A DNA stretch of 16,848 nt from CAYRMV01 sp964425255 (lineage in GTDB: Bacteria > Bacteroidota > Bacteroidia > Flavobacteriales_D > Crocinitomicaceae). The stretch is taken from contig CAYRMV010000071.1 of the NCBI GenBank assembly GCA_964425255.1, forward strand, positions 1 to 16,848, written 5' to 3'. The notes under the pieces were generated by a model, which was not told the origin of the DNA, ran no database searches, and saw nothing but the letters and a program-made list of their open reading frames with translations. The position numbers and the translations under genes were made by a program. Positions 6,428 to 14,109 of the stretch are shown piece after piece. Numbering within the stretch: the stretch's first letter is position 1; every line of letters starts with the position of its first letter.

Positions 6428-7252
6428 TTAAACAAAGTCAGCCATTTCATCTTCCACTTTTCGGAAATAAAACAAACTGGAAACAAAAATCAGGACAACC
6501 ATTCCAAACGAAAGCCACATCAAATAACCGGGAGCTTCACCACCAAAAAGAGACCAACGAAAACCTTGAATCACACCTGCCATGGGATTTAAGAAATAGA
6601 TCTTTGCTGCCCAATCGGGTAAATGCTTGGTGGCAAATTCAGCTGGATAAGCGATGGGAGTGACATACAAACCAATTTGTACTAAGAATGGAACAACGTG
6701 TTGAAAATCACGGAAACGAACGGTCAAAGCACTCAACCAAATCCCGGAACCCAAAGCCGCAAGAATTCCCATAAAAATAAAGAAGGGAGCCGCCCACCAG
6801 TTGGCGCTTGGAACCACCCCGTAATAAAACATCAAAATGATTAAAATCAGTAACACAATGCCAAAATCGATCAATCCTACAACAGCTTTGGAAAGTGGAA
6901 TAATCAAACGGGGAAAATAGATTTTTTTCACCATGCCTTGATTAGCAATGATGGAATTTCCAGAATTGGTCAATACATACGAAAAGTAAGCCCAAATACT
7001 CATTCCAGAAACAGTATACAACAAATGGGGAACTTCTGTTTCAACTCCCACAAAACGTCCAAAAACGAGTGACATGATACCAATTGTAACCAAGGGTTGT
7101 AACAAAGCCCAAAGTAGACCAATGGAAGTTTGTGCGTAGCGAACACGAAAATCACGCCAAGAAAGCGTAAAGAATAAATCTCTGTAGCGATACAATTCTT
7201 TCCAGTCAGGAACGATGCTTGTGTGACCGGCGCGAATTATTTTTTTGTCCAT
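6428..7252 (-). CDS. wzm: ABC-2 type polysaccharide export permease
   Basis: This is the membrane subunit of the polysaccharide exporter that pairs with the Wzt-type ATPase at 3635-4798. With the ATG at 7252 it has 274 residues. The N-terminus is cytoplasmic and amphipathic (DWKELYRYRDLFFTLSWRDF), followed by the family segment RYAQTSIGLLWALLQPL that leads into the first membrane helix. About six hydrophobic segments follow, including GIMSLVFGRFVG, a long VVGLIDFGIVLLILIILMFYYG stretch read in two parts (VVGLIDFGIVLL and ILIILMFYYG), FFIFMGILAALGSGIWLSAL and YLMWLSFGMVVLIFVSSLFY. The FLNPMAGVIQGFRW block before the last helix is typical of Wzm/KpsM/TagG permeases. The frame extends one codon upstream to a TTG (7255), but the adjacent ATG is the more natural start. 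It begins the polysaccharide operon and lies 135 bp after the stop of the preceding gene, with a promoter-like site between them. Confidence 0.93.
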   Translation of the reverse strand: MDKKIIRAGHTSIVPDWKELYRYRDLFFTLSWRDFRVRYAQTSIGLLWALLQPLVTIGIMSLVFGRFVGVETEVPHLLYTVSGMSIWAYFSYVLTNSGNSIIANQGMVKKIYFPRLIIPLSKAVVGLIDFGIVLLILIILMFYYGVVPSANWWAAPFFIFMGILAALGSGIWLSALTVRFRDFQHVVPFLVQIGLYVTPIAYPAEFATKHLPDWAAKIYFLNPMAGVIQGFRWSLFGGEAPGYLMWLSFGMVVLIFVSSLFYFRKVEDEMADFV

Positions 7253-7284
7253 CAATGATTTGCTGAATAGTGAATGTTAAACAA

Positions 7285-7292
7285 CAAATTTA
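7285..7292 (-). promoter_or_regulatory. Candidate Bacteroidota -7 promoter element for wzm
   Basis: On the minus strand the octamer TAAATTTG matches the Bacteroidota -7 consensus TAnnTTTG exactly. It lies 32 bp upstream of the wzm ATG, giving a predicted leader of about 26 nt. A matching -33 TTTG at the right distance is not evident; only T-rich sequence is there. An octamer with two free positions in AT-rich DNA can occur by chance. Confidence 0.35.
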
Positions 7293-7295
7293 AGG

Positions 7296-7326
7296 AAAAA
7301 AACGAAAATAAAACGGTCATTAACCG
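7296..7326 (-). terminator. Weak candidate terminator after the membrane-protein gene
   Basis: On the minus strand a short stem CGGT-TAATG-ACCG (7326-7314) is followed by a T-rich tract (TTTTATTTTCGTTTTTTT, ending at 7296). The stem has only four pairs, so termination may be weak. It lies between the stop of the membrane-protein gene at 7388 and the candidate wzm promoter. Confidence 0.3.
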
Positions 7327-7387
7327 CCAATTCATCGAAATTTAAACAAAACTTCAAATCAAAAAGATCCATCAAGAAAACCAAAAT

Positions 7388-8782
7388 CTAGTCCAACGCT
7401 TGTTTTTCCTTTTTTTCGTCCAATCTTAGTGCAAGAGGAAGCGCCAAAAGAAGCACCAAAAAGGGAAGCAAAGGTGCGCGCAAACGAACCAAAACACCAA
7501 AAATTATGGAAGAAAAGCCCGTAATGAAGCCCAAAATTAAAGCAAAGAAAAAACACCAAATGAGGAGTTCGTGTTTGCGAAGAATTCGGATATGATCGAG
7601 TGGATGACGCAAAAACCGAATCGCTAAATACAGCAACAATAGACTTTCTATTCCATTTAAAAGCAAGGAAACACTCAATGCTTCCCACACAAATGGTCGA
7701 AACCAACCCGCAAAAACGGAAGACGGCAGGGCGAGCAACATTCCAAAAGGAGTATAATCGGGCACATCAATTGTATATTTTGCACCTGTATACGAAGGAT
7801 TTTGGGCAAAATCCTGTTGGGTCACTGCCGCCTCTTCGATGTACGCATCCACATTCATTTCCGTACCAAATGATTGCATTGCTACAAAAAACAATAACGT
7901 ACTCACCAAAGCGACAAAAACTTGAACCGCCCGTTTAAAAAAGGGAGATTCTTGAAAGCGCTTGGCAAAACGCATACTGATAACAAATAAAAATGGAATT
8001 ATTAATGCCAGTAACACAACAGATCGCACATGAAGAAGTAGCCACAGATGAAAAAGAATGATCAACCAACTGTACCACTTTTGCGAAGCTTGTTGGTAAA
8101 TTAATTTTAAGCCATGAGTAAGAATTACCAAAATAGAAATATATGCCAAGGAATCCTTGGAAATACCCGTACACCAAAAACTGACGGAAGGGATAAAAAG
8201 TACTCCCCACGTCACCCAACGGTTGCTCGATGGAAACAACTGCAAGACCAACTCATAAAAACGCCAACTCACATTCGCTACAATCGAAGCAAACATCAAG
8301 GTAATCACCAAAAAACTACCTCCAGACAAAAAGGTAAACAAGGAAGTAATTTTTGCCGTGAAAAAACCGGGGGATTCCCGTAAAATCCATGTTGGCGCAA
8401 CCCCTGTTGTCAAAGGATTATAGCGATTGATAAACTCAGGATCATGAAAATCATACCACATGTTGTTGAGGTAATTTTCAGGAGAAATCCAAAATAAATT
8501 GTTCATACACTTCGCTAAATCCCAATAAGCGATGGCATCTCCACCCCGAACAATCACGATGTAATAAATGGCGCATACAAACGAAAAGAAAATTTTAAAA
8601 TACAAGTTGTACATGTAATACTTGTAGTGGATTTTCTCTTGATTTTGAGTGCGTTTGTACACCCCATATCCGATAATTAGAACCAACCAAATTAACACCA
8701 TGAAAATATCACTCATCGTAAAGAACGTGAGTTTTTTCAGCGTATCGTTATTAACAAAAAACGAAAAATCGATTCTATTCAT
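7388..8782 (-). CDS. Multi-pass integral membrane protein of unknown function
   Basis: I do not recognise a named family with confidence. The 464 residues contain roughly ten hydrophobic segments, for example MVLIWLVLIIGYGVY (28-42), FFSFVCAIYYIVIV (65-78), LVITLMFASIVANVSW (158-173), SLAYISILVILTHGL (211-225), and the C-terminal LIWCFFFALILGFITGFSSI. Between the second and third segments is a presumably extracytoplasmic loop that begins with the acidic GGDAIAYW (80-87), and a later loop holds PSVSFWCTGISKDSL (198-212). An acidic residue in the first outer loop plus a Pro/Trp/Gly-rich loop recalls GT-C glycosyltransferases and O-antigen polymerases, but this is an inference from topology, not a family match. 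The protein ends with a short charged tail (DEKKEKQALD). The ATG at 8782 is 12 bp downstream of the helicase stop, so co-transcription is likely. Met23 is an alternative start. Its place just before wzm suggests, without proving, a role in envelope polysaccharide. Confidence 0.75.
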   Translation of the reverse strand: MNRIDFSFFVNNDTLKKLTFFTMSDIFMVLIWLVLIIGYGVYKRTQNQEKIHYKYYMYNLYFKIFFSFVCAIYYIVIVRGGDAIAYWDLAKCMNNLFWISPENYLNNMWYDFHDPEFINRYNPLTTGVAPTWILRESPGFFTAKITSLFTFLSGGSFLVITLMFASIVANVSWRFYELVLQLFPSSNRWVTWGVLFIPSVSFWCTGISKDSLAYISILVILTHGLKLIYQQASQKWYSWLIILFHLWLLLHVRSVVLLALIIPFLFVISMRFAKRFQESPFFKRAVQVFVALVSTLLFFVAMQSFGTEMNVDAYIEEAAVTQQDFAQNPSYTGAKYTIDVPDYTPFGMLLALPSSVFAGWFRPFVWEALSVSLLLNGIESLLLLYLAIRFLRHPLDHIRILRKHELLIWCFFFALILGFITGFSSIIFGVLVRLRAPLLPFLVLLLALPLALRLDEKKEKQALD

Positions 8783-8794
8783 GGGTCAACAACC

Positions 8795-10036
8795 TTACGC
8801 AGATTCCTGATTTTGGTTACTCGTTGGTTTTTTCTTTTTGTTTTTGAAGAAAGGTTTTTTCCTTTTGTTCTTGTTTTGTACTGGTCCTGTTTTCCACTCT
8901 AATGCTGGTCCAAGTGCTTCGGGCACTTCCAACTTGGGCACTTCCGCTTCGATGAGTCGTTCAATGCGACGAAAACGAGGCATGTCTTTTTCATTCACCA
9001 AGGTAAATGCTTCCCCCTTGGTATTTGCACGCGCTGTACGACCGATGCGATGAACGTAATCTTCCGCATCTCGCGGACAATCGTAATTAATCACCAAATT
9101 GATTTCTTTGATATCAATTCCTCGGCTCATGACATCGGTAGCCACTAAAATGCGGGTTCTTTTGGAACGGAATCCGCGTAAAACTTCTTCTCTTTCTTCT
9201 TGATTTAAGTTCGAAGAAACTCCTTTGGAACGTATTCCCGCTTGGCGAAGTCCACGAGTGATGTCGTAAATTTTATCTTTGGCAGATGTAAAAATGAGAA
9301 TACTTGTATACTCAGGTCTTTCCGCCAAAATATGTAACAACAATCCTATTTTTTGATCGTCTTTAGCAGGATAAGCAAACTGTTTCACTCCCGCAGCAGG
9401 TTTGGAAATCGAAAGGGTAATCTCCAAAGGATCAACCAATAATTTTTCAGCTAGTTGTCTGATTTTGGTTGCCATGGTTGCACTGAACAACAAATTTTGT
9501 CGTTTTTTTGGCAGATAACTAATAATCGACATGATATCGTCATAAAATCCCATGTCAAGCATTTTATCCGCTTCATCCAAAATCAAATGTTCTACTTGTT
9601 CAAAACGAACATAGCCCATTTTTAAGTGAGAAAGCAATTTCCCGGGAGTAGCTACCACAATATCTACCCCTTCAGTTAGTGCTTCTTTTTGTTCGTTCCA
9701 GTTTTTTCCGTCCCCACCACCGTAAATGGCCATGGATCCGACAGATACAAAATAAGAAAGACCTTGAATTTCTTGATCGATTTGAATGGCTAATTCGCGC
9801 GTTGGCACCAAAATCAATGCTTTGATTGAGGAATCTTCTCGCTCACATAATTTATTTAGAATCGGCAAAACGAACGCAGCTGTTTTTCCTGTACCCGTTT
9901 GTGCACATGCAATCATGTCTTTTCCATCCAAAATAGCTGGAATTGCTTGTTCTTGGATGGGTGTTGCTTGTGTAAAACCCATGTGGTCAATTGCTTCCAC
10001 GAGGGAAGGATTCAACTGTAATTCTTCAAATGTCAT
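8795..10036 (-). CDS. DEAD-box ATP-dependent RNA helicase (RhlE-like)
   Basis: A 413-residue cytoplasmic RNA helicase with the full motif set: Q motif region FTQATPIQEQ (21-30), motif I AQTGTGKT (45-52), Ia PTRELA (78-83), Ib TPGKL (130-134), II DEAD (154-157), III SAT (185-187), IV ILIFTS (246-251), V ATDVMSRGIDI (299-309), and VI HRIGRTAR (329-336). The C-terminus is a basic, low-complexity tail (KNKRKKPFFKNKKKK region, 389-403) of the kind that binds RNA non-specifically. Such enzymes act in ribosome assembly, mRNA turnover and cold adaptation; the specific target is not visible. Upstream is a 225-bp repeat-containing intergenic region. The best -7-like octamer is TATCTTTA, with one mismatch, very close to the ATG. 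The membrane-protein gene follows 12 bp after the stop. Assignment to RhlE rather than DeaD/SrmB rests on the short tail. Confidence 0.95.
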   Translation of the reverse strand: MTFEELQLNPSLVEAIDHMGFTQATPIQEQAIPAILDGKDMIACAQTGTGKTAAFVLPILNKLCEREDSSIKALILVPTRELAIQIDQEIQGLSYFVSVGSMAIYGGGDGKNWNEQKEALTEGVDIVVATPGKLLSHLKMGYVRFEQVEHLILDEADKMLDMGFYDDIMSIISYLPKKRQNLLFSATMATKIRQLAEKLLVDPLEITLSISKPAAGVKQFAYPAKDDQKIGLLLHILAERPEYTSILIFTSAKDKIYDITRGLRQAGIRSKGVSSNLNQEEREEVLRGFRSKRTRILVATDVMSRGIDIKEINLVINYDCPRDAEDYVHRIGRTARANTKGEAFTLVNEKDMPRFRRIERLIEAEVPKLEVPEALGPALEWKTGPVQNKNKRKKPFFKNKKKKPTSNQNQESA

Positions 10037-10088
10037 GGTATAAAGATAGGTATTTTTTTTGGTGGGTAATTGGGTTGATTTTTGACTT

Positions 10089-10220
10089 GATTGTTGGTAT
10101 TCGATTAAACTTTTGTTGGGATGCGATTAAACTTCTGGTGGTATGCGATTAATCTTTTGTTGGGATGCGATTAAACTTCTGGTGGTATGCGATTAATCTT
10201 TTGTTGGGATGCGATTAATC
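10089..10220. repeat. Tandem array of six 22-bp units with 44-bp higher-order period
   Basis: Six consecutive 22-bp units fill this stretch: 10089-10110, 10111-10132, 10133-10154, 10155-10176, 10177-10198 and 10199-10220. They alternate between type A (begins TTTTGTTGGGATGCG, ends ATTAAAC) and type B (begins TTCTGGTGGTATGCG, ends ATTAATC). Units 2+3 and 4+5 are an exact 44-bp duplication. Unit 1 is a diverged A copy. Unit 6 is an A copy with the B ending. All share a GCGATTAA core except unit 1, which has TCGATTAA. The array lies between the helicase start and the asnB stop, with no ORF in it. There are no variable spacers, so it is not a CRISPR array. Confidence 0.95.
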
Positions 10221-10239
10221 GCATCCCAACAAAAGATTA
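10194..10239. repeat. Perfect 46-bp palindrome ending the 22-bp repeat array
   Basis: The sequence from 10194 to 10239 is its own reverse complement, centred between 10216 and 10217 on GATTAATC. The left arm is the end of unit 5 plus unit 6, and the right arm is an inverted copy of a type A unit. As RNA or single-stranded DNA it could form a near-continuous hairpin of about 20 pairs. It begins 22 bp past the asnB stop. On the transcribed strand no U-run follows, so it is not a textbook terminator, though it could protect an mRNA 3' end. The inverted copy could also pair with the other A units at 10111 and 10155, allowing alternative, longer-looped hairpins. Confidence 0.95.
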
Positions 10240-10261
10240 GGAAAATGGCGTTCCAATAAAT

Positions 10262-12169
10262 TTATTTCCCCCATTTTTCAAACCACATTTGGAACATGAG
10301 TACATACCACATTTTAAAATCCAATTCTTTTTTTCCAGCAAAAAATTGACTTTTTAAACGGCGTACCGCTTCTACCTGAAATACACCCGAAGCGCGTATT
10401 TGCTCATCGGAAGTGTATATCTCCACCAAGTCCTTTAAATCAGTTAGCATCCAATCTCCTATTGGAATGGCAAACCCCATTTTAGGGCGATCCATCATTG
10501 ATTGTGGGATGTATTTGTGTACAATTTCTTTAACAATGTGCTTTTTACTTCCTTGGTGGTATTTGAATTCATCGGGAATTCGGGCTGCAAATTCTATCAC
10601 ATGTTGATCCAAAAAAGGTTCACGGCCTTCTAAACTGACAGACATCGTTGCCCGATCTACTTTTTGGAGAATATCATCCAACAAATAGGTTTCATAATCC
10701 ATTGCCATCGAAAATGCCAAAGAAGAAAAACGAGCAGGTTCAAGTACGTTTTTATCGAATGCTGTTTCTAACTTATTTACCTGAAAACAAACCATTTCCT
10801 TAATTTGATCATCTGTATATTGTTGACTCAAACTCAGTAAAATATTTTGCGATGAAGGATTTGCTAAAATCATCTTCATTTTTTCGTAACGATTGTGAAA
10901 ATTGTATTTGTTGCGCAAAACAGGAATCGAATCGGCATCAATTCGGTTCATCATTCCTACTGCCATTTTTCGAGCAAAAGCAGGAAGACCTTGTAATTTT
11001 GCACCATACCGCTGAATGTAATCATAACGATTGTAACCTGCAAACACCTCGTCTCCCGCATCTGCACTCAAAGCAACTGTCACTTCCTTTCGCGCCATTT
11101 TACTGACGAGAGTAGTTGGAATAGCGCTAGAATCGGCAAAAGGTTCGTCGTAAAAAAACGGTAAATCAGGGATTAACTCCAACGCTTCTCGCTGTGTACA
11201 TGTAAACTCCGTATGGTCTGTTCCGAGGTGTTTTGCCACATCTTTGGCATACGGTGCTTCATTGAGTCCGATATCGGGCACACCAATGGTATAGGTTTTC
11301 AAGGCCTGAGTCCGATCTTTTTGCAAAAGCGAAGTGACGCAAGCACTATCATACCCGCCACTCAAAAACACACCAACTGGCACATCAGCAACCATGCGGT
11401 ATTCAAAAGCTTTTTGTAATATCTTTTCCGTTTCTTGAATGGTTTCATCCATCGAATACGACCATTTTGGCTCGTTATAAGAAGTATAAACCGACCAATA
11501 TTGTTCCGTTTTGATTTCGTTTGGACGTTTTAAATCAATTTTTATCCAATGTCCGGGCAACAATTTATGTGTGTGTTCAAAAATACAATGCGGTGAAGGA
11601 ACGTAGCCATATTGCAAAAATGCAGCCACGGCGTCGCGATTGATTTTTTTCTCGAATTTGGGATGTTGGTGAAACGCTTTCAATTCAGAACTAAATAAAA
11701 ACACTCCTTGGTTCCAATAATAAAACATCGGTTTCACCCCTGCCCGATCTCGAAGAAACCAAAATTGTTCGTTTTTACGATCAAACCATGCAATGGCAAA
11801 CATACCGACAAAACGATGAACAGCTTCCACACCCCACTGACGGAATGCGTGTAAAATCATTTCAGTATCGGATTCACTCTGAAAAGAATGTCCAAGATCA
11901 ATCAACTCTTTTTTGATTTCCTCAAAATTGTAGATTTCCCCATTGAAACAAATCCAATCTTCGTTCCAAGCCATGGGCTGTGCGGCATTTTCTGTTAAAT
12001 CAATAATCGATAAACGACGGTGAGCAAACCCCCAAGAAAATTGCTCGTTTTGTTCAAAATGAACTCCTGCTCCATCAGGACCTCGGTGAATCATCGTATC
12101 GCGCATGGCAATCAAGTTCTCTTGGGAGCTCGTTTTCGTAAAATCAATAATTCCAGTAATAGCACACAT
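10262..12169 (-). CDS. asnB: Asparagine synthase (glutamine-hydrolysing)
   Basis: A 635-residue two-domain amidotransferase. The N-terminal class II glutaminase domain starts MCAITGI, so Cys2 becomes the nucleophile after Met removal, and contains MIHRGPDGAG (26-35), FAHRRLSIID (48-57) and FNGEIYNF (75-82). From about residue 235 the synthase domain begins, with the ATP-pyrophosphatase loop LSGGYDSACVTSLL (269-282) and, later, SADAGDEVFAGYNRY and LEGREPFLD. It converts aspartate, ATP and glutamine to asparagine. The length, near 630, is that of the AsnB group often found in polysaccharide clusters, where some members amidate sugar carboxylates instead; the locus 3 kb away makes this alternative worth keeping. 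The ATG at 12169 is 49 bp after the ABC-F stop, with a hairpin between. The 3' end is followed by the palindrome at 10194-10239. Confidence 0.93.
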   Translation of the reverse strand: MCAITGIIDFTKTSSQENLIAMRDTMIHRGPDGAGVHFEQNEQFSWGFAHRRLSIIDLTENAAQPMAWNEDWICFNGEIYNFEEIKKELIDLGHSFQSESDTEMILHAFRQWGVEAVHRFVGMFAIAWFDRKNEQFWFLRDRAGVKPMFYYWNQGVFLFSSELKAFHQHPKFEKKINRDAVAAFLQYGYVPSPHCIFEHTHKLLPGHWIKIDLKRPNEIKTEQYWSVYTSYNEPKWSYSMDETIQETEKILQKAFEYRMVADVPVGVFLSGGYDSACVTSLLQKDRTQALKTYTIGVPDIGLNEAPYAKDVAKHLGTDHTEFTCTQREALELIPDLPFFYDEPFADSSAIPTTLVSKMARKEVTVALSADAGDEVFAGYNRYDYIQRYGAKLQGLPAFARKMAVGMMNRIDADSIPVLRNKYNFHNRYEKMKMILANPSSQNILLSLSQQYTDDQIKEMVCFQVNKLETAFDKNVLEPARFSSLAFSMAMDYETYLLDDILQKVDRATMSVSLEGREPFLDQHVIEFAARIPDEFKYHQGSKKHIVKEIVHKYIPQSMMDRPKMGFAIPIGDWMLTDLKDLVEIYTSDEQIRASGVFQVEAVRRLKSQFFAGKKELDFKMWYVLMFQMWFEKWGK

Positions 12170-12187
12170 AGCACAAAGGTTTAAAGC

Positions 12188-12210
12188 GGGATTTTACGAA
12201 TCAAAATCCC
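12188..12210 (-). terminator. Hairpin between the ABC-F gene and asnB
   Basis: A perfect inverted repeat, GGGATTTT-7 nt-AAAATCCC, sits in the 49-bp gap. On the minus strand it follows the ABC-F stop by 8 bp and ends 18 nt before the asnB ATG. There is only a short T-stretch after it (GCTTTAAACC), so it may be a partial terminator/attenuator or an mRNA-stabilising or start-controlling stem rather than a strong terminator. Confidence 0.5.
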
Positions 12211-12218
12211 ACTGAAAT

Positions 12219-14096
12219 TTAGACAAATTCAGCCAATTCCATCCAACGATCTGTTTTTGCTTCAATTTCAGCAACTACTTTCGCTAGTTTTTGACCTGCT
12301 TCCATGATATCTTGATTCGATGAAGATCCATCCGACAAAACACTTGTCCATTTGGTTTTTTCTTCCTCCAATTTTTCCAATTCTACTTCGAGTTGGTCAA
12401 ACTCTTGTTTTTCTTTGAACGACAATTTTTTCTTGTCTTTTACTGGAGTAGCAACTGTTTGTTTGACTTCTTCTTTTTTGATTTCTTGTACTTTTTCTTG
12501 CGCTTTCTCTTCTCGTTTGTCTTCGATTTTCTTTTTGCGGAATTCGGTGTAATTTCCAACAATGTCTTTAATTGCACCTTCGCCTTCAAAAACAAAGAGA
12601 TGATCGACCATCTTATCCATAAAATAGCGGTCGTGTGAAACCACAATCAAACAACCTTCATACGAACGCAGATAATCTTCCAATACACTCATCACGAAGA
12701 TATCCAAGTCATTGGTTGGCTCATCCAAGATCAAAAAATTCGGATTTGCCATCAAAACGGTCATCAGTTTTAAGCGTCGTTTCTCTCCCCCACTCAACTT
12801 ATACACGTAATTGTAGTGCATGTCACGCGGGAACAAAAATTTCTCCAAAAAATGAGCAGCTGTCAATTGGCGTCCTTTTTCCAATGGAATAAATTCAGCA
12901 ATATCTCGAATTACTTCGATTACTTTTTTGTTGTCATCCACTTGGATTAACTCTTGGTTGTAATAACCAAAAACAACCGTATCGCCAATCACTACTTTTC
13001 CACCGTCCACTTGCTCGCGTTCTTGAATTATGTTCAAGAAAGTGGATTTTCCAGTTCCATTATTCCCAACAATTCCAAGGCGTTCTTTGCGTTGAAAATT
13101 ATATGAAAAGTCTTTTAAAATCGTCTTTTCACCAAATGCTTTACTTACTTTGTGTAATTCAACGATTTTGGTTCCCAAACGCTCCATTTTGATTGGAATA
13201 TCAAGTTCATCTTCCTCTATTCGTTGAGAAGCCACTTTTTTGACGTCTTGAAAATTTTCAATGCGGGCTTTTTGTTTTGTTCCACGCGCTTTCGGTTGAC
13301 GACGAATCCATTCCAATTCTTTTTTGAACGTATTTTTCGCTTTTTCAATCGTAGACTGAAGCTGCTCTTGTCGTTCTGCTTTCTTTTCGAGGTAATATGA
13401 GAAATTTCCTTTGTATTTGTAGATGGTTTCGTCAGCAATTTCCAAAATGGTATCGCATACAACTTCCAAAAAATATCGGTCGTGCGTCACCATTAAAATC
13501 GTTGATTTCGATTTGGAAAGATATTCTTCCAACCACTCAATCATATCTAAATCTAGGTGGTTGGTTGGCTCATCCAAAAGAAGGAAATCAGCTTCTGCCA
13601 CCAAAACTTTACACAAAGCAACGCGTTTTTTCTGACCACCAGAAAGACTTCCAATCTTTAAATCCGTTTGGTTGAGCTTTAAAACGGAAAGTATTTGATT
13701 GACGCGTACTTCGATGTCCCAAGCATTCAATTCTGTCAATTCGGAGAAAGAAGCTTGAATCATTTCATCATCGCCATTTTTAAGCGCTTGATTGTATTTT
13801 TTTACCGCTTGAATTTCGGGTAAATCATGAGAAAAAACAGCTTCTAAAATGGTTTGATTTTCATCCAAATTTTCCGTTTGCTCCATGAAAGCAATTCGAA
13901 TATCATTGCGATAGACAATTCTCCCAGAATCATAGGGTTCGAGATCCATTAAACAACGAAGCAAAGTCGTTTTTCCGCTCCCATTTTTGGCAACAATTGC
14001 TACTTTTTGACCTTGATCCACACCAAAAGTCAAATCAGCAAATAAGGTTCGATCACCAAACGATTTGGTGAGGTTTTCAACCGATAAATAATTCAT
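12219..14096 (-). CDS. ABC-F family ATPase (Uup-like)
   Basis: A 625-residue soluble protein with two ABC ATPase domains and no membrane segments, as in translation-associated ABC-F proteins. The first domain has Walker A AKNGSGKTT (36-44), signature LSGGQKKRVAL (151-161) and Walker B FLLLDEPTNHLDL (171-183). The second has GNNGTGKST (344-352), LSGGEKRRLKL (434-444) and FLILDEPTNDLDI (454-466). Between them (about 225-300) is the charged linker with KARGTKQKARIENF, which in ABC-F proteins reaches toward the ribosomal P-site tRNA. The C-terminus (about 520-620) is a highly charged, probably coiled-coil extension (KKKIEDKREEKAQEKVQEIK, then LEVELEKLEEEKTKW-like heptads), as in Uup, which favours Uup over EttA or antibiotic-resistance types. 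The ATG at 14096 is 13 bp after the DUF4293 gene stop, consistent with co-transcription. Confidence 0.93.
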   Translation of the reverse strand: MNYLSVENLTKSFGDRTLFADLTFGVDQGQKVAIVAKNGSGKTTLLRCLMDLEPYDSGRIVYRNDIRIAFMEQTENLDENQTILEAVFSHDLPEIQAVKKYNQALKNGDDEMIQASFSELTELNAWDIEVRVNQILSVLKLNQTDLKIGSLSGGQKKRVALCKVLVAEADFLLLDEPTNHLDLDMIEWLEEYLSKSKSTILMVTHDRYFLEVVCDTILEIADETIYKYKGNFSYYLEKKAERQEQLQSTIEKAKNTFKKELEWIRRQPKARGTKQKARIENFQDVKKVASQRIEEDELDIPIKMERLGTKIVELHKVSKAFGEKTILKDFSYNFQRKERLGIVGNNGTGKSTFLNIIQEREQVDGGKVVIGDTVVFGYYNQELIQVDDNKKVIEVIRDIAEFIPLEKGRQLTAAHFLEKFLFPRDMHYNYVYKLSGGEKRRLKLMTVLMANPNFLILDEPTNDLDIFVMSVLEDYLRSYEGCLIVVSHDRYFMDKMVDHLFVFEGEGAIKDIVGNYTEFRKKKIEDKREEKAQEKVQEIKKEEVKQTVATPVKDKKKLSFKEKQEFDQLEVELEKLEEEKTKWTSVLSDGSSSNQDIMEAGQKLAKVVAEIEAKTDRWMELAEFV

Positions 14097-14109
14097 TCTA
14101 TAAGATTCG

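Noticed and set aside
7253..7255. TTG start at 7255 for wzm
   Set aside because: The ATG immediately following at 7252 is the simpler start; the proteins would differ by one residue.
7359..7706. Minus-strand 115-codon ORF overlapping the membrane-protein gene
   Set aside because: It lies in another frame of a longer gene with membrane-helix coding, is low-complexity (Ser/Phe-rich) and shows no family motif.
10022..10070. Promoter for the DEAD-box helicase
   Set aside because: The best octamer (TATCTTTA) mismatches the consensus at the last base, lies almost on the ATG, and has no -33 partner.
10089..10220. Possible CRISPR array
   Set aside because: The 22-bp units are directly adjacent with no variable spacers, and no cas gene is present in the window.
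10194..10239. Palindrome as an ordinary rho-independent terminator of asnB
   Set aside because: On the transcribed strand the palindrome is followed by CCACCAGAAG, not a U-run; it may still stabilise or process the mRNA end, so it is listed as a repeat.
12352..12646. Several Phe/Ser- or Lys-rich ORFs around the ABC-F C-terminus
   Set aside because: They are antisense or shifted-frame readings of the charged coiled-coil coding region and have no independent support.
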